Origin: Sepioteuthis lessoniana | Taxonomy: Eukaryota; Mollusca; Cephalopoda; Myopsida; Loliginidae | DNA length: 64,000 bases | Reading direction: 5' to 3' | Assembly: GCA_963585895.1 (NCBI GenBank) | Contig: OY757911.1 | Location: 91,783,785-91,847,784, forward strand | Shown: positions 10,378 through 22,500 of the stretch, piece by piece | How positions within the stretch are numbered: position 1 is the stretch's first letter | How the letters are laid out: the number at the start of each line of letters is the position of its first letter | Notes under the pieces: generated by a model | Database searches by the model: none | What the model saw: the letters and a program-made list of their open reading frames with translations, nothing else | What the model was told of the DNA's origin: nothing | Position numbers and translations under genes: made by a program

Positions 10378-11605
10378 TGATTGATTTTACCGGCATGTCG
10401 AAACCTAAATGGTTATTTCATGCCTGTAGTTTAGAGAATCATGCTCATTGTACATAGTTTTTTTCTTGTGTTCTTATTTATCAACATTTTTGCACTTGGT
10501 TATACGATATCAAGTATTCCTATGTAATTCAAATATAAGTTTTTAAGTAATTATTTCTATTTGATATATTTTGCACTGTTATACGATATCAAGTATTCCT
10601 ATGTAATACAAATATAAGGTTTTAAGTAATTATTTCTATTTGATATATTTTGCACTGTTATACGATATCAAGTATTCCTATGTAATACAAATATAAGGTT
10701 TTAAGTAATTATTTCTATTTAATATATTTTGCACTGTTATACGATATCAAGTATTCCTATGTAATACAAATATAAGGTTTTAAGTAATTATTTCTATTTG
10801 ATATATTTTGCACTGTTATACGATATCAAGTATTCCTATGTAATACAAATATAAGGTTTTAAGTAATTATTTCTATTTAATATATTTTGCACTGTTATAC
10901 GATATCAAGTATTCCTATGTAATACAAATATAAGGTTTTAAGTAATTATTTCTATTTAATATATTTTGCACTGTTATACGATATCAAGTATTCCTATGTA
11001 ATACAAATATAAGGTTTTAAGTAATTATTTCTATTTAATATATTTTGCACTGTTATACGATATCAAGTATTCCTATGTAATACAAATATAAGGTTTTAAG
11101 TAATTATTTCTATTTAATATATTTTGCACTGTTATACGATATCAAGTATTCCTACGTAATACAAATAATTTTCACAAAGTATGATTTCTGGTATTACTAT
11201 CTTGTACTGATCATTATAAGGTTTCAAGTAATTATTTCTATTTAATAATAATCATTTGTTTTGCACATATATACATAGTTTCAACTTACTTATAATAATA
11301 TTACTTAGTAAACAATTATAGATACAAGTAACTATTCTTAACACAATTTATATACAGCTATATGGTATCAAGTATTCTTGAATGTGAATACAAATAATTT
11401 CTAAATGGATCTATTTGACCCAGAAATAGGACTCTAACTGGTACAGAAACTTTCTTTAAGAGAGGACCTGGGTGTAATAGCAATGAAGGGAGTACTCTAT
11501 CACCCAGATCTCCGGAAGTGGAGCCTTACAATCGGGAAAAATTTATGTATCATACCCAGGCCTCGCCTTTTTAGGGAAGACTTACTTTTATACAGAGAAT
11601 CAACC
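10378..11605 (-). repeat. repeat B containing a large minisatellite
   Basis: Starts on the plus strand with tail-like sequence (taccggcatgtcgaaacc), passes through the 79-bp array and continues as B body (gaggacctgggtgtaatagc, catacccaggcctcgcc). The minus-strand RTE fragment cuts it off near 11606. The array sits where other A/B copies have short degenerate units, so it looks like expansion of an internal module. Confidence 0.6.
10484..11166. repeat. 79-bp minisatellite, nine units
   Basis: atacgatatc recurs exactly every 79 bp at 10502, 10581, 10660, 10739, 10818, 10897, 10976, 11055 and 11134. Each unit reads gatatcaagtattcctatg ... taagtaattatttctattt. Units are nearly identical and differ mainly at tttgatat versus tttaatat, ordered G,G,A,G,A,A,A,A. 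First and last units diverge. This homogeneity implies recent expansion or unequal exchange. Confidence 0.95.
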
Positions 11606-12190
11606 TCATCATCATGTCGTGCCACTAGCACAGATATCCCTGACCCTCTCTCGCCACCACTCCCTATCGTTCATCGCCTCTGGCAGGTCTTCAGGGCTAC
11701 ATCCCGTATCCTCACATAGCTGTTGTATGTATGTTCGAGCTGGTCGTGCTGCTTTTGTCCGGCCATATGTGGGGGTCCATGGGAGTACATCACTTATGAG
11801 CTCGCCCTGCTTCTCCAGCAGTGTCTTGCATGTCTGGTTCGTCTAACTTGGATACTTTTCGTGATGGGAGGCAGGTGGCCGTATAGTTGGTGCCTTGTGG
11901 GGTGTTGCCACCGGGACTCGTCCAATATTGCTCACAGCATTCTTGTGTAATTGCCGTCTAGCTTCTTCTCCAGCCGTTTAGTTAGTGTCCAAGTAGTGCA
12001 TCCATACAGCAGTATCGATACGACCGCTGCCTGGAAGAAACTGTGTTTCATTTTATCGGTCAGGTCTGATTTCCATATGATCGATAGCCCATCGATAGCT
12101 GTCCATGCCTTCGTTAGCCACGTGTCGATGTCCTTTTCGGTTGATGAGACGCTACTTTCTAGGTAGGTTAATTTGTCTAGCGTCAGTGTA
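11606..12190 (-). pseudogene. RTE-clade LINE 3' fragment
   Basis: Read on the minus strand, this is the C-terminal part of the RTE polymerase. A frame at 11932-12261 covers the segment with LLYGCTTWTLTKRLEKKLDG. Further fragments continue toward the 3' terminus, which ends in ATC/GAT repeats at 11606-11614. Compared with the copy at 56286-57916 it is 5'-truncated and disrupted by frameshifts. It abuts and probably interrupts repeat B. Confidence 0.85.
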
Positions 12191-12202
12191 TTTATATATA
12201 TG

Positions 12203-12244
<42 letters not shown>

Positions 12245-12345
12245 AACACACACACGCACATCTATATACATATATATGTATACATATATATATATATGTA
12301 TATACACATGTATATATATATATATAAACATTTATATACATATAT

Positions 12346-12388
<43 letters not shown>

Positions 12389-12429
12389 ACATTTAAATTT
12401 GAATATATATGTGTGTATTTATGTATATA
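12186..12429. repeat. (TA)n/(CA)n microsatellite cluster
   Basis: About 240 bp of alternating TA, CA and ATAC tracts. The overlapping frames on both strands encode Tyr/Ile/Thr/His or Cys/Val runs and are artefacts. Confidence 0.95.
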
Positions 12430-12668
12430 CTGGACATTGCCGTAATAGAGTGTTTGCCAGTGGCCCAAGAGACCTGGGTTCAGTCCCAGGTCGAGTCATA
12501 CGAAAGACTCGAAAAATGATACTTAATGCTACCTCTACTTAACACTCATAAGGTAAACATCAAGGGTAAAGTGGAATAATCTAGGGAAATGTGTACCGCC
12601 CTCCTCTATACCTTGGTGTCGTTGCTATCGAAAAGGGATCCTTCGGGTCACTCTACGGTCGCCAACTT
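12430..12668 (+). repeat. SINE-E, near full-length
   Basis: tRNA-like head with gacctgggttcagtccc as the B-box region. Then gagtcatacgaaagactcg, atgatacttaatgctacc, gttgctatcgaaaagggatc and cgggtcactctacggtcgcc. Similar copies at 3242 and 43335 define the family. Confidence 0.65.
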
Positions 12669-12739
12669 TACTTATTTTTGTATCTATTTCTCTATCAAAG
12701 TCAATTATAGTTAATGTGATTGTAAGTCAACAAATACAT

Positions 12740-13332
12740 TTCTTGCTAATTCGGCTGGAGCGGTAAAATGTGCCTATTGCACCTTTGCAGAAGGGTAAGA
12801 CTTCCCACAACGAGTGTCTCAGATATGACACAAAACAATCTGATGGTGAGGTTCCTTTAATACTAGAGCTTTATGGAATGCTGAACACCCTTTCATTGCC
12901 GTCGCTACAAGGTACTCACTACGGGTCAAATAGAACTAAAATGCATACTTATGCTAAACTGAATTACTTAGAAGAGAACTGTTTTGGCATTTAAACAACA
13001 AACTAACGCTAAATAGAATTGTTTTAAATATGACTGTTTTTGACATTGAAACTGTTCTTACGCTAACATAATTGTTTGAAATAGAACTGTTTTGACATAT
13101 ATCTCTGTGTGGACAAAAACCTACTTATCCTAAACTGAATTGGTTGAAATAAAACTGTTTGACTAAACCGAATAACTTGAAATAGAAATGTTTTTGACAA
13201 TTAAACTGTGTATTCATGTTAAAGTGAATTGTTTGAAATAGAACTGGCTTTTTGTATAAAATGGATTTGGCATTAAATAACCTACAAAGGTTGTCATGCC
13301 ATAAAACCCAAACAACTAACCAACCAACCAAA
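12740..13332 (+). repeat. repeat A, near full-length copy
   Basis: Sense-strand body (attcggctggagcgg, agggtaagacttcccac, tctgatggtgaggttcc), array units (aactgaattgtttgaaat and relatives) and the tail ggatttggcattaaataacc. It ends in ccaaccaaccaaac. Confidence 0.75.
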
Positions 13333-13440
13333 CATATCTATGTAAACATACATACATATCTATGTATACAAACACACAACCACACACACAGAAAACGCAC
13401 ACTTGCATATACGCAAACGCCCACCCACCCAGGAGTTCAT
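13333..13440. repeat. CA-rich simple sequence
   Basis: Degenerate (CA)n and CATA tracts follow the A tail. Confidence 0.8.
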
Positions 13441-13830
13441 GGTATGATACAAAACAGCATTCGATAGTAAAGGTCTAGTTTTGAATTTCCGGAGAGTGTG
13501 CAGTTATTACCTCATTGCTATTACCCCCAGGGCCTTTCTGACCTTACTTGATGGTACCTATTAGAGTCCTATTAATGAATTAAGTAGATATGGTTAAGAT
13601 AATGTTTAAAATGATTTTGAATTAGCCCTTAAAACATTTATATTACAACAAAGTATAAAGTGTTTAACCTCCTAAAATGGTTGTGAAGTTATACTTTTGT
13701 ATCGTATATAATTATATATTGCAAACACCAGATAATATGCCTTAAATCCAATGAACTAACCAACCAACAAACACACACACACATACACATACACACACAC
13801 ACACACAAACACACAGAGGTACACACACAC
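13441..13830 (+). repeat. repeat B plus CA microsatellite
   Basis: Diverged B body (ttcatggtatgatacaaaac, tacccccagggcctttctg), AT-rich middle and ccaatgaactaaccaacc tail near 13745-13765. (CA)n follows to about 13830. Confidence 0.5.
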
Positions 13831-13904
13831 TTAATCATTCGTGTAGTCATCCTTGTCTTCTGTCTTTGTGGTGAGTGGCTGTCACATGGTCTTGACCGAC
13901 TGAT

Positions 13905-14150
13905 TGTTTGGTTTGGTTTCTTTGTGTAATGTCATATAAACCTTTGTAAGTTATTTAATGCCAAAGCTATTCTCCTAGAAGAACAGTAGTGGAACTATTT
14001 AACCCATCGCTCGGAGGATAAGAGGGCTCATACCTTTCCCAAGAGTATTTGCCTGAAAATGAACGTAATTGCGCGACTGGAGTACGAACTCGCTTACTGC
14101 GATTCCGCAGTCCATCTCTTTAACCATTACACCACGAGGACACCCCTGGA
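13905..14150 (-). repeat. SINE-D, near full-length
   Basis: Tail (ggtttctttgtgtaatgtca, acctttgtaagttatttaat) lies on the left and the tRNA-like head on the right (gagtacgaactcgcttac, tctttaaccattacaccac), so sense is minus. Frames on both strands are SINE translations. Confidence 0.75.
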
Positions 14151-14270
14151 TCGACTGAGGAGGATCACGAAAAGAAAGGAAAAACAAAGAAGCAAACGGT
14201 ATTTGTGTTGTACTTTTCTTTCTGGCGTCATTGACATTGCCTCTCCACTAAAACAGGTGTGTCTGTAGTT

Positions 14271-14525
14271 ACCAAACCCCTCCACAGGATGTGACCCAAG
14301 GTTAATTTTCAAGCGGAGTTCAACATGCTTTAATTCAGAGTTTTCCTTTTCCTAGACCGGTTACCTAACCAAGACTAAAGAACCCAGTCTGTTCTACTCT
14401 TTATCCATAGCTGGGGGAGAAAAATTGGATTCATACGTCTCTCAAGGGTTTTAGTGCTAGGTGACATATAATCAGCCTCATCCAGGATTTGAACTCGTGT
14501 CGCTGTACCCATTTACCGAGTAGGA
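14271..14525 (-). repeat. SINE-C copy
   Basis: Reverse-oriented SINE-C: ccacaggatgtgacccaag, gttttccttttcctagacc, ccatagctgggggagaa, tccaggatttgaactcgtg. The head is damaged at its right end. Confidence 0.7.
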
Positions 14526-14944
14526 TTTGACACAGGATATCTTTTATGGAAGGAATTTTGGGGGATGTCGGGCACGAGCCGAAACTCGTGTCCAATAGGA
14601 TAAATACTGGAACAGTGGGTACAATGCGAACGATGGAAGCCTTTGCTAAGGCTCCAAGCATTTATGCCAGATGACCTTGCCGGTCATAGCTTGAACCAGA
14701 CCCGAAGGTCTAGTTCTATGCTTGTCAATGATTCTTAACCCTCACGAAAGTGGTCTGGCCTCGAATTTATCATTGACTTGATACTCCATTCGACACGAAT
14801 GCCAGACGGCCCAGCTGAAAATAAAGATATGTACACAGAAAACCGTCTTTGTTATTGATCCCACAAGTAAGAAACTGAAATATTATGGGGCCGAGATAGC
14901 AGCGAGAGAAGGCGACGAATGACTGACAGAAGAACAAGAAGAAA
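14526..14944. other. unannotated stretch
   Basis: No family recognised. An ORF of 76 codons on the minus strand runs out of the SINE-C. Confidence 0.4.
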
Positions 14945-15165
14945 GGTTTGGCTTGTTTGTTTAATTGCAAATGAACATTCGTGGGTCATTTAATGCCAAA
15001 GTCATCCTTCTAAAGAATGATAGTGGAACTATTTAACAGATGGCTGTGGGGATAAGGAGGTTCATACCTTTCTCAAGGACATTAGTTCAAAAGTAAATGG
15101 ACTAAACAGGAATTCGAACTCACTAAGATGTTGTAGACTTGCACGTTAACCACAGGGACACTACA
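14945..15165 (-). repeat. SINE-D copy
   Basis: Reverse-oriented tail (tttgtttaattgcaaatga, cgtgggtcatttaatgcc), body and diverged head (aggaattcgaactcac, tgcacgttaaccacaggg). Confidence 0.65.
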
Positions 15166-15424
15166 TCACAAAGAAAGAAGGTGGGCATCGTCTAAAGAAG
15201 AGACTGTGAAATAATGTACCTTTAAGTGATGTTTCTTTTTTTGAAAATCAATCTAATATCACTGACTTAACGATTCGTTATTGAAACCTTGTATACCGTC
15301 TTCGCATGTGAATTTCTCGGGAATCTTTATTCTCGTTCACATTTAGTGTCCTATTGAAATCTGACATCATTGAATTAACTTTTCATCCCTGGAAAGTTGT
15401 GTATACACAAAAGCATTATACGTG

Positions 15425-15830
15425 GCTTGTCCAGTCGGTTGGGGCTGTAGAATACACCAACTGCTTCTCTGCTGCGAGGCAAGACACCCCAAACGAATGT
15501 CCTGGATATGACACTAAACAATCTGATGGTGAGATTCCAGTAATGCTGGAGCTTTGGGGAATACAGAGCTTCCCTTTATTGCCATCGCTCCCAGGCCCAC
15601 TCTTCCTCTTAGTGGTAGTATATGATAGGGTCCTATCTATGGATCAAATAGAACTAAAATGCGCATTTATACAAAACTGAATCACTCGAAACAGAGCTGT
15701 TTTTGTCATGGAATCTGTACTTATGCTAACGTGAATAGTTTGAAATAAAATTGATATTTTGTATAAAAATGGATTTGGCATTAATTAATCTACAAAGGTT
15801 GACATGCCAAAAAATCCTACCAACCAAACA
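15425..15830 (+). repeat. repeat A with a reduced array
   Basis: Body from gtccagtcggttggggctg to gatagggtcctatctatgg, only about two array units, then the tail ggatttggcattaattaatc and a ccaaccaaac end. The 108-codon frame at 15354-15680 is the repeat body. Confidence 0.7.
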
Positions 15831-16434
15831 ACTACACGAAGTGGCTGCATATTGATCTGGTATTCCCACGATGTAACAGAAAAGCAGCAAAATCTGCTGG
15901 AGTAGTAATGGGCGCGATCTGGTTTAGTGGCAATGGTGCACTGGCATCAAAACCATGTCTTAACCCAGAGTCATCATTTGATGAAGACTCTGTTGGCCTC
16001 ACTGCAGTTGTTTTCTTTGCTGCAGCATGTGTATATAATACTAATTTACAAACTTCATAAATCATTAATTGGCGATTCTTTTTTATTTATCGAAAGATTT
16101 CGGCGGTGTTCAGTTATCGGTGGAAAATATCTCTCTCCTTAGAAAAAAAAACAAACTATATTATCAGATCTATGCTTAGATGTTTCTATAACCAATAAAT
16201 ATTTACAATGTGCTCGCGTTGATTTATCTTCAAACAAGCTCGCTCGTCACAGAGTTTTGCGTTTACTTTTAATTGATTTAAGTTGAACCAAGTTCATCAC
16301 ATGGACACGTTTACCTCGGGAAGATCAGACTTAATGTAAACATGAATATCGTGAGAAGTTATCCAATGTAATGGCTTCTTTGTGCATACCACGTGCACAT
16401 ACGCACTGAAAAACACACAGAGATGCCGTCTGCG
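15831..16434. other. unannotated stretch
   Basis: A minus-strand frame at 15832-16065 has mixed composition (Ser, Pro, Ala, Thr) unlike simple repeats, but no domain or splice context was recognised. Nothing else is seen. Confidence 0.3.
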
Positions 16435-16830
16435 TGGGTATTAGAAAACACTGACTGTATTCCCTGAAGAAAAGAAAGATCCCCCCTCTACAAAAAGTGA
16501 TAGCTGCCTATGACACTAATCTTCATCTGATAGCGAGGATACGGTTGTAGAGATATGAAGAGTAATCCATAATTGCTTCTAATCCCAGGTCCACTATCAC
16601 CCGTAGTGTCTGGGTCCAGTCTGAGGGTCAAATAGTTGTGCTTGGAAATTATTCGTATTTTATACGATTGTGTGCCAAAAAAAAAAGTAATTCCTAAAAA
16701 ACAACTGTCCAAAAAGTGGATACAGATACAATGAACACAAGTCCCTAAAATCTATGCATAAAATAACCTTAGAGTCTTGAATTACCGTTAAAATCAATCA
16801 ATCAATTAATCAATCAATCAACAAACACCC
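16435..16830 (+). repeat. repeat B copy with (AATC)n tail
   Basis: B body relatives (cactgactgtattccctga, atcccaggtccactatcac, tgagggtcaaatagttg), AT-rich middle, then an (aatc)n tail near 16793-16820. The same AATC-type tail ends the B copies near 41785 and 60485. Confidence 0.5.
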
Positions 16831-16884
16831 ATAGAAATGCACTCACACAAAGGTCCATGTGTATTTATTAATTAATTTTCATTT

Positions 16885-17310
<426 letters not shown>

Positions 17311-17551
17311 ATGTAGCGGTTATTGTCGTAGGAAATGGAATCGGTGACACGAGTTTAGAACCTGAACAAGGCTATTTGCATTTCACTTCGCAAAAATGTT
17401 CCTGTGAATGGCATGCATCTATCTATTCCAGCATCCACCTAGAGGAATATAGTAGAGCAGACTGAGTTCTAGGTAAGCAGTCTAGAAGAAGGAAAACTTA
17501 GCTTAAAATTGACCTTGTATACCATCCTTCTTGTGGGTAAGGGGCTTGGTA
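17311..17551 (+). repeat. SINE-C copy
   Basis: Plus-oriented head (gtagcggttattgtcgtag, gacacgagtttagaacctg), body and 3' end (aattgaccttgtataccatc). With the preceding copy it forms a head-to-head pair across the microsatellite. Confidence 0.7.
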
Positions 17552-17559
17552 GTTATATA

Positions 17560-18062
17560 CATATTATTGTGTAGTTGTAATTTATTTAGTAATGGTAATC
17601 TTTTGTTGGCTATTTTCTCCTCATCAATTGACGCCATTCTTACAGATGAGTACCAGTAGTATCCTGATTGATCTATTTGATCCTTACCGTTGATCTATAA
17701 GATTCTTGAAACATATGGAGAAAAATCTAGGTGGGAACTACACAAGAATGCTACGTGTTGTTTTGAATAAATCACGGAAACAACACTCCACAAAACAGTA
17801 GATGTACGGTCACTTACCTTCCATCTCAAAAAATATGCAAATAAGACGAGCAAGACATGCAAGACATAGTTGGAGAAGCATGGAAGAACTCATAAGCGAT
17901 GTTCTTCTATGAACCACTACTCATGGACGGGCCGGTATTAGCCGACCAGTTCTTTGCGGACATTTAGTTTTGTTTAGAAGACCTGATAGGTGTGAATGAT
18001 AGAGAGGGTCAGAGAAATCTGTGTTGTCAGCGCAATTTGATGATAATGATGATAATGAATAT
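17560..18062 (+). pseudogene. RTE 3' fragment fused to an unknown leader
   Basis: From about 17700 this is the RTE C-terminal region (gaaacatatggagaaaaatc, aactacacaagaatgctacg ... tgaatgatagagagggtcag), ending in degenerate GATGATAAT repeats at 18042-18062. The preceding ~140 bp (gttgtaatttatttagtaat ... gatgagtaccagtag) is not RTE. It recurs in the same place before the RTE copy near 28690-28830, so the chimera itself was copied. Confidence 0.7.
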
Positions 18063-20215
18063 ATTTGATAAGAAGAAACTAGAAAATTAAATAACATTTT
18101 AAAGTGGTATATACGTCAGCGAATGATTGTAATATTTGTATATGATTCATTCACGAGTACATAAATATCACGCATTACTTTCCGCTTATTCTGTGCCAAC
18201 ATAAATAAAAATAGACGAGTGATATTGGTGTAAGGAACATAATTATAAACGGTTGGTAAATCAAGGCTATACCAAATAAATGCCTGGCAGTTATGCGACT
18301 AGAGTCTTTGACTAGAGCGAGAGATGTAGACGCCAATGTTCGTATTAACCTACATTTATTTAGAAACATTTTAGGAATGGACTGATATGCAATTACTATC
18401 TTATTCGCTTTACATATTAATAGGAAATGATTATCATTATTTCGTCAAATTCTCCAAATGAAGTGTACTGTTAAAGAATATTTTGGGGTTGCGAGATTTA
18501 GAAAAAAGTTGTCAAAGACAAGGACGAAATGAAGAGATGATGGTGAGTTCAGCGGAAAGGAAAAAGTCGGATTCGTGGTCATAGAAAAGATACCACTCAT
18601 TTTATGGTTGACGTTGCAACTTTCCTCTAGAATAGTCTCCAAAACCAAGAAGACATTTAAAGATATTCTCGAGTCAATGAAGGGAGGTCTATTGCTTGAC
18701 CCGATTTGGAGACGGAAAGGTTTCTATAGCCCGAAATTTAAGTTGTTACTTTTCCCGCCGTCGCTAACTAAGTGCATGACTTTTTCAAAAGCCCCAACCC
18801 TTTCTGGTAACCGTGTCTTGGACCCAGCGCAAGAGTTCTAGTTAATGACTCTTTGTTGAAGGTAACATATTCAAGAACCATGTTTACTAGTGGTTGAAGA
18901 CGGTCACTTCATCACAATATAGTGGTTATAAAGGGCATAATATTTGTTAGTTGAATACCAAACATTTCATTTTTACCAAATCTTGCAGAATTTATTGAAC
19001 AAATGACTTTGCTTATTTACGAAATGCATAATTTTAATGGGAAAAGAATGCAAGAATTATATTCTATTGTTCAATATATTTTTTGTTTTTTCGTTTTGTT
19101 TTAACGATGTGTCAAAATCTTCAGGGATTGTTTTCTAATAATTATATTGTATAAAAAACAAATTGTGATCCAAATTGAGATTTTCAAACAGGTCCTTCAT
19201 ATTGTTTGCTTTGAAGAACAAACTTTGTTTAATGAGAGCTAAAGCTCCCCATTCTTTGAGAAAGTGTTTTATACTATAGGATGAATGACGTGCTATACAT
19301 TGCGGTTGTTCTTATTTGAATATAAAGGAGTGTGCAATTCTTATGCGGCCAATGTGCAATCAGGATAGAGTGCTACATGTTGAAATGAAACAATAGACTT
19401 AAATATAACATTGTTAGTCTTTCAGTTTTATTAAACAAGTCATAAAACACATGTAAGAATAACGTATAATTCGCTCTGTCGTAGATTATATTGTACATGC
19501 TTTTCCTCTTGATTTTTATCCAATGTTGTGCTGTATTTCAATTTTTAAAAGGTTGTAAAATTTGAGTATAAAGACTTTACTTTTTATGTATAGAAAGTAT
19601 TATTGCATTTTTCCATAATATAGATATTCCTTGCCTTAATTTAATTCCAATTTTATTAATCGACTGTCGGTTAGCGTTATTCAACCAGACATTGACACTC
19701 ATTAAATAAAACAAAACCAAAAAAATGAAATCAAATAAAATAAAAAATTTGAATGCCTGTTTGTTTTCTCCAGTTCACGTATTCTGTTTTCAGTTGTCGC
19801 TGCACAAATCAAATTTTCGATAATAAACATTTTGCTTACGGCAATCCCGTGGGCATATAAATATTTTGATAAATTGAACGTAAAAGAAAATACGGGGGGT
19901 AAAGGATTAACAGGATTAGAAACATGTATATTTGTCCAATTCTCAGAAAATTTTATCAATAAACTCATTGATTTATACTTACATATATCCTACGCACTCA
20001 CACAGGCATGTATATACAGGCAGGTACTGAAAGGTTCTCGGCCGGACCAAGAAGAGAAGATTTTCTTATGGGGATTAAAAAATCTTTTGAAAGTATAAAT
20101 AAGTAGGTAGAAAAATGTCGCACAAGTGGGTCAAGTGAATTGGACTGTCATATCCCTATGCAAAAAACATATTCATTTTCATCCTAACCTCCAATATAGT
20201 TGTATGTATAAAAAT
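18063..20215. other. unannotated 2.1-kb stretch
   Basis: AT-rich with several frames of 60-90 codons on both strands, none with a known domain. The 88-codon plus frame at 18575-18841 has mixed composition but no recognisable family. A diverged unique region or old repeats are both possible. Confidence 0.4.
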
Positions 20216-20216
20216 G

Positions 20217-20246
<30 letters not shown>
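20216..20246. repeat. (AAT)n tract at the 5' border of an R4-like LINE
   Basis: About ten AAT units directly before the coding remnant. AAT or TAA repeats border the other R4-like copies as well. Confidence 0.9.
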
Positions 20247-20248
<2 letters not shown>

Positions 20249-21372
20249 GAGCTGTGCCCCTCGTTAGATATTCGGGACCATTTCTCAAGTGGACTAGAGA
20301 TGAACTTAAACAAATGGATCAAAGAACAAGAAAACTAATGACCATGCATAAGGCATTACATCCAAGAGACGACGTTGACAGGCTATATGTATCTAGAAAG
20401 GAAGGAGGAAGAGAACTTGCCACCATCGAAGACAGCGTTGACGCATCAATACAACATCTCGAAGACTACATAGAAAAACACGAACGAGGACTGATTACAG
20501 CCATCAGAAAAGATACCGACAACACGACAGACGATAGAATGGCAATAACTAGAAAACAAAAATGGGGAAAACCCCCTAACTCTATGGCCACTTTAAACGA
20601 CTAATAAACACAATATCACACAAGAAAACCTGGAACTGGCTAAGAAAAGGTAACATAAAAACAGAAACTGAATCCCTCCTAATAGCAGCACAGGACAACG
20701 CCATAAGAACCAATCATATCAAAGCGAGAATAGACAAGACTCAACAAAATAGCAAATGTAGACTATGCGGTGACAGAGACGAAACGATCAATCACATGAT
20801 AAGTGAATGCAGCAAATTAGCACAGAGGGAGTATAAGGCGAGACACGACTGGGAGGACAAGGTGATCCACAGGGAAATATGCAAGAAATTTAAATTTGAC
20901 AACACTAACAAATGGTATATGCACAACCCGGCACTTGTCCTAGAAAATGACACACATAAACTCTTATGGGACTTTGACATACAAACGGATCAGCTAATCT
21001 CGGCCAGAAGACCAGACCTTATAATAATTAACAAAACAAAACAAAAAGAGATTTGCTGTTCCGTCTGACCACAGAATAAAACTGAAAGAATGTTAAAAGG
21101 GGGATAAGTACCTAGACCTTGCTAGAGAATTGAAAAAAGCTGTTGAACATGAAACTGACGATTGTACCAATTGTGATTGGTGCTTTTGGCACAATAGCTA
21201 AAGGCCTGGAGGACATGGAAGTGTGTGGACGGGTAGAGACTATCCAAATGACAGCATTACTGAGAACGGCCGGAATACTGAGAAGAGTCCTGGGGACTTG
21301 AAGAGACTTGCTGTCTCTCAAAACCCAGTGAAAAACCATCTACTAATACTGATGTGAAAAACTCTAAAAGAG
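20247..21372 (+). pseudogene. R4/Dong-like non-LTR retrotransposon, C-terminal half
   Basis: Two frames (20254-20604 and 20796-21068) plus connecting sequence encode the region after the reverse transcriptase. The second has a CCHC knuckle, C-x2-C-x8-H-x4-C (CRLCGDRDETINHMISEC), and then an ARRPDL motif, as expected of the restriction-like endonuclease (RLE) of the R2/R4/NeSL group. In the family these cut the target and prime reverse transcription. The copy is 5'-truncated and split by frameshifts, and an in-frame stop follows the RPD motif. The 3' end is degenerate AAT at 21373-21386. Group assignment is firm; the Dong-type assignment is inferred from the AAT context. Confidence 0.8.
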
Positions 21373-21386
21373 TAAATGATAATTAC

Positions 21387-21605
21387 ACGACTGAATGGGA
21401 AAGGTTGTCCCCAGGGAGTTGTACGTAAAATCTAAATTTGAGCATCCGAACAAATGGTATCCGTCCAAAAAAAAAATGAGATTCACAAAATTCTCTGGGA
21501 TTTGGAGATACAAACAGGTCACCAAATCTTGGCCAGACGACCAATCCAAGTGTTAGTAAAAAAAGAACGTGCCGAGGTGGACCTTGCTGTCACTCAATAC
21601 AGCAG
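21387..21605 (+). pseudogene. second R4-like fragment, head-to-tail
   Basis: Starts right after the AAT-like end of the preceding copy. Encodes the stretch before and through the RLE motif (LWDLEIQTGHQILARRP); the RPDL is mutated to RPIQ. Homologous to about 20840-21060 but a distinct, more diverged copy. Confidence 0.7.
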
Positions 21606-21885
21606 CACCATATTTGTTTATACTCTGGATGGATTACTTTTTTCGATCATCCATAAATTTAATAAAAGAAAAGGATTTCATATTTAAAAAAAAGGCAAGA
21701 AATAGACGATATCCTGCAGAAATTATGACTGATGCTGACAAACTAATTCTTGCAAATGCATAAGCCCATGCAAAATCTCAACTGCATAGCCTTGAGCAAG
21801 CAGCAGGGGATATTAGCCTCTACGTTAATGTAAATGAAATATATGTCCTTCAAACAAAAAGGAGCCATCTCCACTAAGTCATCAT
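21606..21885 (+). pseudogene. RTE fragment, left part of an interrupted copy
   Basis: Matches the RTE reverse transcriptase around PYLFI...LDY and the RRYPA...TDAD block (frames 21569-21763). The YADD catalytic box is degraded (TDADKLILANA). It stops at the GTCATCATCATCATC junction and resumes at 22306. Confidence 0.75.
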
Positions 21886-22305
21886 CATCATCATCATGTC
21901 GTGCCGCCCGCACGGATATCCCTGACCCTCTCTCGCCACTTCTCCCTATCATTCATCGCCTCCGGCAGGTCTTCTGGGTTACATCCCGTGTCCTCACATA
22001 GCTGCTGTATGTAAGTTCGGGCTGGTCGTCCTGCTTTTGCTTGGCCATATGTGGGGGTCCATAGGAGTACGTCACTTACGAGCTCGTCCTTGCTTCTCCA
22101 ACAGTGTCCGGCGTGTCTGGCTCGTCTAACCTGTATAGTTTTCGTGATGGGAGGCAGGTGGCCGTACAGTTGGCGTCTCGTGGGGTGTTGTCGCCAGGAC
22201 TTGTTCAATATTGCTCTCAACATTCTTGTGTAGTTGCCGTCAAGTTTCTTCTCCAGCCGTTTAGTTAGCGTCCATGTAGTGCATCCATATAGCAGTATCG
22301 ATACA
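21886..22305 (-). pseudogene. RTE 3' fragment inserted into an older RTE
   Basis: The minus-strand frame 21894-22223 encodes the RTE C-terminus (RRARHAGHCWRSKDELVSDV ... ERVRDIRAGGTT). Its 3' end is the (ATC)n tract at 21886-21899 and it is 5'-truncated near 22305. It is less decayed than the plus-strand RTE it splits, so it is the younger insertion. Confidence 0.85.
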
Positions 22306-22500
22306 ACCTCCCATACCTCGGCAGCAACATCTCATCTATTGATAGAGTGGAACACTATTGACAGGTCATCAATCATTCAGAAATCTGATTTATTAGGTAA
22401 AATCAAACGGGATTTCGTTCATGTAGCAATGTCCATACCACTATATGGATGTACCACATGGACTCTTTACAAACTACACAGAGAAAAAGCTAGATTTTAA
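22306..22500 (+). pseudogene. RTE fragment, right part of the interrupted copy
   Basis: Resumes the plus-strand RTE at ccatacctcggcagcaac (YLGSS-like) and continues to IPLYGCTTWTL in the frame ending at 22500. About 35 bp expected between the two halves are missing, lost at or after insertion. Confidence 0.75.

Noticed and set aside
10484-11166. CRISPR-like regular repeats
   Set aside because: Units are contiguous 79-bp tandem copies with no unique spacers, in a eukaryotic repeat context.
12105-12468. Several 66-94-codon frames rich in Tyr, Ile, Thr, His
   Set aside because: Translations of (TA)n and (CA)n on both strands.
15832-16065. 77-codon minus frame as a possible gene
   Set aside because: Composition is plausible but there is no domain, homologue recalled or splice context; not reported as coding.
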